Shown: positions 54,741 to 64,000 of the stretch, piece by piece | Numbering within the stretch: the stretch's first letter is position 1 | Layout: each line of letters begins with the position of its first letter | Assembly (NCBI RefSeq): GCF_027172205.1 | Contig: NC_070615.1 | Coordinates: 46,484,501 to 46,548,500 of the forward strand | DNA: 64,000 nucleotides | Reading direction: 5' to 3' | From: Podarcis raffonei | Lineage: Eukaryota; Chordata; Lepidosauria; Squamata; Lacertidae | Translations under genes and position numbers: made by a program | The notes under the pieces: generated by a model | What the model saw: only the letters and a program-made list of their open reading frames with translations | Told to the model about the DNA's origin: nothing | Database searches by the model: none

Positions 54741-56884
54741 GAAGAAACCGTGCCCCATCTCAGGTTGTCAAAAGAGGTTTCTCTACAATATCAAGTCAAT
54801 ATGTTTTTGTGATCGGAGCAAAATGGTACGCTTAGGAAAATAATGAGAACATAATTTATGATTTTTTTAAATTGTGACTTTTTAAAAAAGCGCCGTGGTG
54901 GTTTAAATAATGATTTAAAGTTCTCTTGACTTAAAATATCAAAAACCAGCCTCTCTCTCTGAACTGGAAAACCCAGATCTGCGTTATCGGCAGATTTGCT
55001 GTATCTGAGAAAGAGGCCTTCTTGAATGCTCTGGAAAATACAGGCAATTTCTGCCCAAGGTTAGATTCCAGAAGGCACCTCGAAATAACATGAAATCAAA
55101 CATAACATTGGAGCGGGGGGAGGAGATGGCATTCTTTGCAAAGGCAATGAGCACCTGTTTGTCTGAGAAGGACACTTGTTTAAACCAAAATGCCTGTTTA
55201 GAAGATGATGAGCTCCAAAGCCTGGCTGAGCAGAGAACCGCCAGCAGCAACACGCCCTTGAGCCCTGTTAAGGCAGAAGATTTGCTCCAGGGAAGGAGTG
55301 CAGAGCGCCATAGCTCTCCACCTATTCTGGCCCCTGGTGGGATCCGGGTACTTGTTTGCTCTGGTAAGAAGTTACTTGTACGCATGAACTTTTAAACGTC
55401 TCAAAAGAGGCCTTTTTACTGCATTGTCACGGGGAACGGACAGTTGAGTAGCAGGGAGCCCCGAGTCCCCTTCTGCATGAGGAATCGGCTGCATGCCCCT
55501 TTGCCTCCATGCTATTTGACTTTACACAGTGGCTTCCCACAAGGCGTTGCTGCAGCGAAGAGGCAAAACTGCACCGGCGCTGCAGCACGACTCCTGCTCC
55601 CTTCCAGCGGCATTCTGGCGGGCTGCGATTCTGCTAGGACACAATGCAAAACATCTTTGGGTTGGTCGCACGCCACACTTCAGCTTCAACTAGCAGAACG
55701 TTAACAACCGGATCGCCTTTTGCGAGGGCTTAAAATGACACAATGGTTTCACAAAATCTTTGGTCAACTTGACCAGTAAGGCTGTTTTTCGATACCCTTT
55801 CTTTCAAAAGCATTAAATTGCTTTATTTGAAGAAGATTGCCAGGGGTGTGGGTGGGTGTAGCCAGGAAAGAAAGAGAGACAAGAAGCATCAGGAAACAGA
55901 TGTGTGTTTTTTATTCTACACTTCATGTTTATTTAAGAAAAGCATTACCTTGAGCAGGAAACATTTGGAATACGGATGGCTAAGATGTTTTATATATTTA
56001 ATTTTTTTTAGGAAAACCCCTTGAATGTGGATCGAGACCTGTCCATGATGTAAGCATGACCAAATGTGTCAATTTCAATTTCTCTCGTTTTTCTGATATT
56101 AACTTTGGTCTCACCAGGGTGCAATTTTTATAAATCCTGCACAAAAATGTGAATGCATTTTTGTGCATGCCTCTCTCTATGTAATCATTTTTTCCCCAAC
56201 TTGCAAATAATTCCCCCTATCGCAATGCATTTTTGTGTGTGTCATTTTTTTTCAAATATAGACATCGCCGTGTCCGCTTTCCCCCATAAATGCATTTCTG
56301 AACATTTTTCGGTTGTGGAGAACTCCATCAGAAAATTCAGCGAGCGCAAATCTTGGAAGGATGGCTGTGTTTCAGTTCGCAAGCTGGTTCTGGAAATGTG
56401 ACAAGCTGTAAACTGGACCAATTTCTTCCACCACCTCCCTTTGCCTGTCAGGATGAGCCCCACCCCCTCCCCTCCCCCACCCCAACCGAAGAAAGCATAG
56501 CCAACAAGCAAGAAATACACCAACATTGGGCTGAAACATACTTGGTTCCGCTCCCATTTGCTGTAACATGTTCTGGAGGCTAAATTCCTAAGTTCTAGAA
56601 CGCCAAACCACCTGGGTTCTTCATAGCATCTCCACTGTTGCTCAAAGAGCTAACTTTTGTTGAGGCCTGTTGGACGCAAGGGAGAAATCTAGAATCTCTG
56701 GGCTAAGAAAATGAAAAGCCACAGGGGGTGGGGTGAGGTGGTTAGGCTTATACAGCCACAAGTATCCTGGCAAGTAGCTGCTTTATCTACAGTAGCCTCA
56801 AGACTTCCACTAGCATTTCTCGAAATGACTGCAGGCCCATTAATGCCACGGTTGTCATGATCTTCGAGCAAAAGCTTATGAACC
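54741..56884. other. Intergenic or distal EPN2 3'UTR
   Basis: No exon recognised. Minus-strand AATAAA hexamers (plus TTTATT) occur at about 55821, 55908 and 55927 and are possible EPN2 cleavage signals, but this was not resolved. Confidence 0.35.
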
Positions 56885-57085
56885 AGGTACCTCGACAATC
56901 TGGTCTGATGCTGGAGATGTCACCCAGTCTCTGTCCACCTGTCTCAGTGCTGTGGGGGCACTGACTGGCAGTGGGTCTGCAGGGTTTAAGAGGTGGGCAT
57001 TCCCAGTCCTACCTGGAGATGCCTGGGACTCAACCAAGAACATCCCGCCTGCCAAGGAGGTGCTCTGCCACTTTTAGTTAGCACT
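56885..57085 (-). mobile_element. Degenerate tRNA-derived SINE
   Basis: AGTCCTACCTGGAGATGCCTG and AGGTGCTCTGCCACTTTTAG match the SINE at 28679, much diverged. Confidence 0.5.
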
Positions 57086-58833
57086 GCAAAGAAGAAGGGT
57101 TAGGAAAACAAAGGGCAGCCCACTTAGCCAAGCGAGTTGCCATTTTTAAAGAGAGCCGGTAACGACGACTTCAACCTGAGTATGGCTTAGTGAGTAATCA
57201 AAAATTCACTTTGCAAAGAAGACTGTAAACAGAGCAGGTTATTAGCACAGAGTGCATCTTTAGTTAGAAGAATTTAGTTGATTAAAATTAACAATCATAC
57301 AGCGTTTTCCTTTAAAAGTTTCCCAAAGTTATTACAAGAGAGAAGTGGTCTTTCATGATCTTCTGTCTATAAAAGGCTTCAGAGTCTTTCCATTCATCAC
57401 GAGGGAGACATAATCGTAAAAGAGGGAGGGGGAAAGGCAACTGTAGTGTTTTCGTTATAAATGACATCTTACGTTCATATGCCACTCAAAGTTTATGCCA
57501 CAGGAGCGCCTTCAGCTTTCGTTTCAAACTCTTCGTCCAAAAGCAAAAGGTTTATCAGTATTCCCTTTTAAATTCTCTTTATGGAAACCAAGAGCTAATA
57601 TATATATATATATATGTATGTATAAAATATATAAATAAGAGGGCATTAAATCATAAAGTTACTGTAACTTAATTTTTTAGCTAGACCTGATAAAGTCTAC
57701 CGAAGCTACAGACTGTTAAATAAGAACCACATTATAAAAATTAGCAAGACAGAAACCGAGTGCCAATCTTGCCAACTCAAATCCAAAATGGTACTAGTCT
57801 TTCTTTAAAAAAAAAAGTGCAAAAAAGTATATAAGGATAACTACATATTAGTAGAGTTCATCCCAAATTAGTTCCCAAACTTGCCCCAATGAAGTTGAAT
57901 TCAATGTTGCCTCCTCCCTCACCCCCTCTCTTCCTTTTTAACCTGCATTGCAAGTCATTTTTTAAAAGAAAGGATAACTACGCACATTAATGTCCAAATG
58001 AACTCACTATCGGACAAGCACAGAGCGAAACACTCCTGAACACAAGCGCAGCATGCCAGCCACTCAGACAGAAGTCCTTGACGAGTCCTTGAAAGGGTAC
58101 AAACTCAACACTGCATTAAAATAAACAGCACACCTGTAGGATTTCACAACCAAATGAGAGCTTGCTTCTGTCCCGCTTTCAACAAGCTTGCCTTTTCCGC
58201 CAGCTCCAACCCGACCCCACCCGACCCCAGTCCACAGGTACAGTTTGCGCTACCATGCTTTAGTGTACAAGCAGGGGAGAGAAATATAATTCCTGGACAC
58301 CCCACATCCCTCTCTTTTCTCCTAAGATGTATAAGGACTATGGGTGAACCAACAGTCTAGAACAGTATATAGTTATGTGCAAATATGTCCACTAGCGCCT
58401 TTGAGTCTCCAATCTATTCTTTACAAGGATGGGGCTCTGGCAGACGCGGGTTGCAGCTGCTTCACAGTCCGGCACATGGTCTACTAAAAATGGCAGGTAC
58501 TTCTTATAATATTGAAGTGATTAACAAAAAAAGGGGGGAGGGGAAAAGGGAGAGAAGAAAATCTATTTTTCATGGTGCAAGTGTGGACCTTTTATGCGAT
58601 GCTCCCGCAAGCTGAAAGTAAGAAGTACCATCTGTGGGAGAAGGCTAGGTTGAGATTAAACAGTGAGTAGGGAGAGAAATCTGCAACGAATGCAACTGTA
58701 AACCACAAGCCTAGTACCCCCTGCACCCCCAAAGTCTCTTGTACACACACACAGTTCAGCCCGAACCGGCCTCAGAAAATTCCACTCAGTCCTGCAAAAC
58801 CTCTTGCCAAGTTAGGTTCCACCACCTTGGCCT
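57086..58833 (-). other. EPN2: Probable EPN2 3'UTR
   Basis: Repeat-poor, AT-rich sequence follows the EPN2 stop on the minus strand. A short (TA)n lies near 57600. No clear AATAAA occurs in this span, so the end is undetermined. Confidence 0.45.
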
Positions 58834-59192
58834 TTATAGGAGGAAAGGATTGGTAGCGTTAGCAGGCTGGGAGGCCGAGGACGGGAGCCCGGTACTGTGA
58901 AGAGGCTGAGCCACTGCGCCCACAAGCCCCACGTTCATCCCATGGCCCATTCTGGTAAGAGATGCCACGGTGCCCATGACTGGCATGGGTGCCATCGCCA
59001 CCGGTGCCACGGAAGGCAGAGGTACAGGCTCCATGCCCGCCGCTGGCACACTGCTGAAGGACGGGCTGCTTCCCATGATGGGGCTCGACCGCAGCTGATT
59101 GAGAGTGAGGGGCTGAGGCTGATTCACTTGGAAGGGGTTGATTAGCGATGGAGCTGGAGCGGCGGCAGCAGGGGCAGCGGCGGCGGCCGTTC
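58834..59192 (-). CDS. EPN2: EPN2 terminal coding exon
   Basis: Encodes (G)TAAAAAPAAAAPAPSLINPF, QVNQPQPLTLNQLRSSPIMG and on to NATNPFLL, stop TAA at 58834-58836. Epsin-2 is an endocytic adaptor that binds PIP2, ubiquitin, clathrin/AP2 and EH-domain proteins; this exon supplies two NPF motifs for EH domains, the last at the very C-terminus. The acceptor is CCCCTAG (complement of 59193-59199). It begins two bases into the glycine codon left by the upstream exon. The alanine-rich opening is longer than I remember in mammals. The N-terminal ENTH domain is outside the window. Confidence 0.95.
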
Positions 59193-59655
59193 CTAGGGGA
59201 AAGACAAGGGGGTGGGGGCAAGAGAGGCACGTGAGCCTGTTAAGTATATCTGATTTGAAAGGGAGTCGTCCGCACAAATACAAGACAAGATTCCACACCG
59301 GTCCAAACTTCCCCCGAAAGATGATACATTGCCCAGGCTCCCCCAAAACCCGAGGCAGAAGAGTGTGATGCCCTCTGCTCTGGGGTGACATCTCTTTAGA
59401 GGGCAACAGGGTTACACACCTGAGCAATGAACGTTGCCAGAAAAACTGTTTGGAAAGAAAATGCTATTGCCCCACTGCCAATAGCTTCCTAGCACAACCA
59501 AGAGACGATTCTGCAGAGTTTACCAAGGCGTTGTGACGTCTTGCTTTCCAAATGCACTCACCCTCCTTGATAAGGTTTGAGAACCTGAGAGTTATCCCAA
59601 ACTTTTGTCTAAGTTAACAACTGCAACACATTCCTATAACATCCCCTTTCATTTC

Positions 59656-59699
<44 letters not shown>

Positions 59700-61586
59700 G
59701 TTCGCCACCCTTCCATTCCAATCCCAGTGCAGTTTAAAACCTCACATAGAAGGCTATCAATAAGCAAAATCTGAAACCAATAAAAGCGCATTTAGATGCA
59801 TGCAGTTTAGAATACAATAATAAACTCCATTAGTTCTGTAAACCAGGTATCATTAACTCCCTGCCCCCTGCAAGGCCTGGGTGAATAACCATGTTTTCAT
59901 GAGGCACCAAAAGGTAAGCAAGATTGGCACCTGCCGTATTTTGGAGGGAGATGGCTCCACAAACTGAGCATGACAGAGAAGGTTGTCCCGCCACCAGATG
60001 CATTTCTGAAGGCTGTGGCACAACCAAAAGGGCTTCCTCCCAAGGTATCAGGAGCTGGTATGGTTTATATGGGCAAAGGCACCCAGGTCCCCAGGTTGTT
60101 CAGGGCTTTATAAGTCAACACAACACAGCCTTATACTCGGCCCAGTAACAAATTGATGCCAGTACTGCTCTTCAAAGGAAATTCTGTGCCAGCCTTTGCC
60201 AACCTGGCGCCCTCCAGATGTTTGGGAGTACAGCTGCCATCAGTCCCACTGGTGAAGACTGCTGTATACTGATTTCTCCTCTCCGCTTTTGTAGATGGAC
60301 AGCCTTGACAAGCAGAGTCAACATCCAAAAACAGCACAGGCACTCCATAGACAAAATGCAGTGGGTTACTTTCAGGGCGTGCCTTGGAGCTTGTGTGTGC
60401 CTTGTCAGATATATTAGCATTTAGCCTTGGAAACTCCCCCTAAGTTCCAAAAGCAGCTCAGCATGAAGCATGAAAACAGAAGCCTGGAGCGATCGTGGAT
60501 GCACAGAACCTGCTGCACGGATTCTTTGGACCAGGCCCATATTTAACATATGTCATGAACGTGTAACTTCAGCAAGTCATATCCAGGGAGGGAGGGAGAA
60601 GCTGGAAAATGGCAAAGAAGAACTTTCCCAGGATAGGACATTTGGGCCGACTGCCAAGCTACAAATTCCTTGTACACAGTTTGGTTTTTTTTGTCAGACC
60701 TTCGTGACCCTGGTAATAGCTTCTTCGTGAGCGCCGATAACAAGAGGGGCAGGGCATTAGCTACTAAAATTTGGCTGTCTTCCTCTGAGGGTGTTCTCAA
60801 ACTACTGAGAACTAAAATAGCCAGAACAAGTCACTGAAGCTCAAAAAAAGGTTGCTTGAACTGTGTTTTGTGGTTGCTTAAGTTCCAACTGTATCTCCAC
60901 ATGTGCCCCTTGGGCTTAGGGGCTACAGCACTCCCCTTACAAAACCCTTCCATCCCCAGGGCACAGATGCAACAGATTTGGCCCACCTTGTCCCCAAATC
61001 ATGAACTTGCTCTCAAAATGCATGAAGGCAAAGCCACCCATTGAACTTGATAAGCAGCCGCTTTAATGGTGGAAGAAAAATACAGGCTGCTCCAACGTAC
61101 AGAACTGTCCTGCTACTGAGAATGGGAAGGGAAACAGCTTGGTGGGGGAAATTACCATGTATGCTACCTTGAGCTCCTTAGAAGAATGGCGAGATACACC
61201 ATAATACATACACATATGCACTCGGTGATTAAATTGTTACATACAGGATTAACTCTACCAGTGGCAATTTAAGCTAAGGCCTCAACTTCTGTTTGCCATG
61301 CGTAAAATGGCAACATTAGCAGCCTGCCTTGCAGGCCCCTGTGAAGACACACAGGAGCAGCACTGGGGGGGGGGGGGGGGGAGAGCAGCACATGTAAACT
61401 ACCAAGGCTTGGGATTATTCACAAGGGATGGACACCTCCCTGCTTCAGAACTGCCTTCAGTAGGTGGGGTGTTGAGCTGGGTGAACCCTTGAGTCTGGCC
61501 AAGCAACTTCTGCTTTTAACGACTGTTGTCCCCACCCCACCCAGCCCCATCTGAACAGCAAATTTGCTCTCAAGACCAAGATGTAC
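59193..61586. other. EPN2: EPN2 intron
   Basis: It contains an (ATCT)n microsatellite at 59657-59698, an old reversed LINE end near 59870-60170, a family A arm near 60205-60270, and a G-run near 61366-61381. No exon seen. Confidence 0.55.
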
Positions 61587-61793
61587 CTGGAGCCAAGAAC
61601 GGGTTCAGTGAAGGGGCTGGCTTGGGAGGCTTCGATACCAAGGAATCCAGGTTCACCAGAGCAGCGTTGGGGCCCAAGAAAGACTCGGGAGTTTTCCGAG
61701 CCGTGCTTTGTTTACTCGAGGCTGAGTTGGCAGGCTGAGAGTCAAAGAGGTCAGGGCTGGTCGTGCCACTGTTCTGGGCTGACAAAGTGGAAC
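61587..61793 (-). CDS. EPN2: EPN2 penultimate coding exon
   Basis: Encodes (G)STLSAQNSGTTSPDLFDSQ, then KTPESFLGPNAALVNLDSLV and PAPSLNPFLAPG. TPESFLGPNAALV is a signature of epsin-2. It includes the first NPF motif in the window, and DLFD, a likely clathrin/AP2-binding type motif. The acceptor is GATTCAG (complement of 61794 on) and the donor is CCAG/GTACAT (61586 down). Phase 1 at both ends, fitting its neighbours. Confidence 0.95.
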
Positions 61794-62544
61794 CTGAATC
61801 GCCAGAAAAGAAAATATGAATTTTTGAAAAGGGGAGGGGGAGAATATGTTTCCTTCATGTCAGAATACATGCTTCTGTATTTGTAATGTATTTCGTTTGT
61901 CCCTGTTTTTACTGCCATGCTAAAGGACTGCAGTCCTAAGCCAATGTGCTTAGAACTCAATGGGGTTGCTTCCAAGTAAATGCATTTAAGGCTGAGACAT
62001 ACACCTAACATGGGGAATGGGGACGTTATATAGCTTTCTACCACTAGAGAGCCTCAAATCTTGGTGTGTGTGTGTGCTTGCTTTTACTTCCCCCAAAATC
62101 ACTTCATTTAATGGGACCATTAAAAGGTGTTGCATCTAAAGCAGGTCAGGCACGAGTCCTTCCCATTCTGGAGAATAAGGACTCTAGAATCGCAATTACA
62201 GGGTAAGATAATAGAAAGTTTCTACAAACTGACCTTGGTATCCTTCTTTAGAGTGCTGTTGGATACAGACACGGATTAATTGTCTCTATGGAGAAGACAT
62301 TCAGAAGCATGAGATTTTTTGACTCCCCTCTATTCTATTGCCATTACAAAACTGTGCATTCAGCCATGCCCCATGATCAAAGGGCTTGACTATTTAAAAG
62401 AGAGACAGACAGACAGCTTGACCTGCCTTTAGCCAGATCACACAAACCGCTTAAATCAAAATAAATAGCTATAAAATATGCAGGATGAGGTCAGATGTGG
62501 GTCTTTTCCTTCTACATAGATTTCCACAACACTGAGAACCCAAA

Positions 62545-62689
62545 GGTGATGGACTAGGCAGGTGTCACGTGGTTCAACAAGAGAGCAGGTGCTCTGTTCA
62601 ATTCCTCTTCAGGCAGGAGATCGGAAAGGGCTCTCTCTCTGCCCAAAGTGCTGGAGTGCTGCTGCCTTTCAGAATAGGCAATACTGGGC
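62545..62689 (+). mobile_element. tRNA-derived SINE, interrupted
   Basis: Degenerate plus-strand relative of 28679 (AGAGCAGGTGCTCTGTTCAA, then GCAATACTGGGC). It continues after the MITE, from 63013. Confidence 0.55.
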
Positions 62690-63004
62690 TATAGGGCTGG
62701 GCAATATCATCTTTTCAACATCATGATGTATCACCAGCTAAACATCGTGATAGGCTGATACATCGCAGTGTTGAAAAGGAAGGTGCATCATTTGGCCATG
62801 GTCCCACGAGGCATCAGGGTGAAACTGCCTCAGCTCCTGCCGCCACCAGCGCCTGGCGCAGGGTGGAATGAGGCAGTCGGAGAAGGAAGGTAAGGCGCAG
62901 GGTGGCAGGCAAGCCCCACCCACGATAAACCGCAGGATGAAGGTGCCATCGCCCTCTGGCCTTCAAACCAGTCCTGGACAATGTATTGATACATCGCCCA
63001 GGCC
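62690..63004. mobile_element. hAT MITE with ATCAC/GTGAT-rich ends
   Basis: TATAGGGCTGGGCAATATC to ATCGCCCAGGCC. Exact 8-bp duplication TACTGGGC (62682-62689 and 63005-63012), drawn from the host SINE. Related to 18515-19128. Confidence 0.87.
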
Positions 63005-63721
63005 TACTGGGCCAAATGGATAAATACGCCTGTAAAGCAGCATCCTCTGTTCCGCCACACCATGAACAAGTTCCTTTTAGGCTCTGTGGGGGAAATGGAA
63101 CCCACCGCACACAAGAAAATCAAATTCCAACTGAATTGCTGTCTCTCAATTGCTGCAAAACGTACAGTGCAACAGGAGAGCCAAGCAGCTTTCCAAACGC
63201 TTTGGAGCAAAGTGCACTGGGAATTCCAGAGCAACCACAACTGAAACCAGCGGGGGAGCCTTGCACAACAATGGTCTTGGTCGACTCTGGTCTGTTTCAG
63301 TGGTGCCCGCAGAGGAGTCATTCCCAGCGGATCATGTGCTCTCAAAATCTTAACTCAGAATTTCCACTCAAACCAAATTTCTACAGCATCCTCTACCCCA
63401 TTAGCCCTCGGCTGAATTTACTGCAACTGTGACATTTTTAATGTCTCCAGGCTTTGGGCTGACAGCCTGAAAGGTACATCTTGATTAAAAATTATCGAAG
63501 GACGAAGTTCTAAATAAAGTTCAGAAAATATGCTTTAAAAAATATGCAGTTTCCCCTCCAGAATACTGGCCTTTTTATCTTCCATTTATGGTAAGTCTAG
63601 ACACACTTGGAGGGTGGGTGAGTGTGTGCAGAAAGAGGACTGGTGCAACTGGAAATTCCAAAGCTCTATCACGCTCAGGCACCTTTATCACACATTCGTT
63701 TGGCATTTATTTCACACATAC

Positions 63722-63814
63722 CTTGCTTTTTAGATGTCCGAAGGTTGTCAAATTCAGAAAAGTCATCTTTAATTGCCCCATTTAAGTTGCTGAAGAGGTC
63801 AAAAGATTTACTAC
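63722..63814 (-). CDS. EPN2: EPN2 exon, central region
   Basis: Encodes (.)SKSFDLFSNLNGAIKDDFS then EFDNLRTSKKQ, 30 whole codons with phase 1 at each end. FDLF-type motifs are typical of the clathrin/AP2-binding middle of epsins. Acceptor CCCTGCAG, donor CAAG/GTATGT (63721 down). It joins the 61587-61793 exon in frame (split glycine GGT). Earlier exons, including ENTH and UIMs, lie beyond the window end. Confidence 0.88.
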
Positions 63815-64000
63815 CTGCAGGGCAGAACAACAAGGTCCTACTGTTAGTGGGATTCAGTTAGGCCACAGCAAGGGACACATCTGTAAGGCAAGAGATGAAG
63901 CTGCTTCCCCTACTGTCCCAGCAGAGGCCAAACTGTCCCTATCAGAACTGGGAATATTACCTCTCTGGGACAAGCCTTTTCCAAGCTGGTGCCCTCTAGA

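Larger units (their letters stand above)
61794..63721. other. EPN2: EPN2 intron
   Basis: Apart from the SINE/MITE composite at 62545-63012, it holds a short squamate repeat near 61925-61990 (CAATGTGCTTAGAACTCAAT) and otherwise unique sequence. Confidence 0.5.

Noticed and set aside
61366-61381. A regulatory G-quadruplex
   Set aside because: An unbroken G homopolymer in an EPN2 intron. It is more likely a slippage tract or assembly artefact, and nothing ties it to regulation.

Overview
The window looks like nuclear DNA of a squamate reptile, probably a lizard. The evidence is intron-split vertebrate genes set in a dense bed of squamate-type repeats: eight tRNA-derived SINEs of the Sauria type, four Bov-B (RTE) LINE fragments, an L1 lineage with one very fresh insertion, CR1/L2-like LINE ends, CORE/MIR-like SINEs, and many short hAT-like and pogo/Tigger-like elements. 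A lacertid-like lizard is possible, but that is a guess from repeat style.

Three host genes are present. (1) 5030-20773, plus strand: the last four coding exons of CACNA1H (T-type calcium channel Cav3.2), from segment IVS6 through the cytoplasmic tail to the stop, followed by a 3'UTR with two AATAAA signals. (2) 35159-42147, plus strand: all seven coding exons of B9D1, a ciliary transition-zone protein of 206 residues, with a polyadenylation signal at 43645. Every junction keeps frame, and intron 6 uses a GC donor. (3) 58834-63814, minus strand: the last three coding exons of EPN2 (epsin-2), with three NPF motifs. B9D1 and EPN2 converge; CACNA1H lies upstream of B9D1 in the same direction.

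Layout: 1-5000, L1 plus older LINE and Bov-B in the CACNA1H intron; 5030-20773, CACNA1H 3' exons separated by repeat-filled introns; 20.8-35 kb, intergenic, rich in SINEs and MITEs, with a triple-nested insertion at 31.6-32.8 kb and a possible conserved noncoding block near 27 kb; 35-43.7 kb, B9D1; 43.7-57 kb, intergenic with a solo LTR, a young truncated L1 and two Bov-B copies; 57-64 kb, the EPN2 3' region.

The three genes do not form one pathway: calcium entry, ciliary gating and clathrin endocytosis. No new multi-gene system, CRISPR array or RNA gene was found. The most informative content is the mobile-element stratigraphy, where exact target-site duplications and nesting give insertion order, plus a few gene-level details (GC-AG intron, RFX-like sites, gene order). 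All family names rest on recognition by eye; no database search was run.
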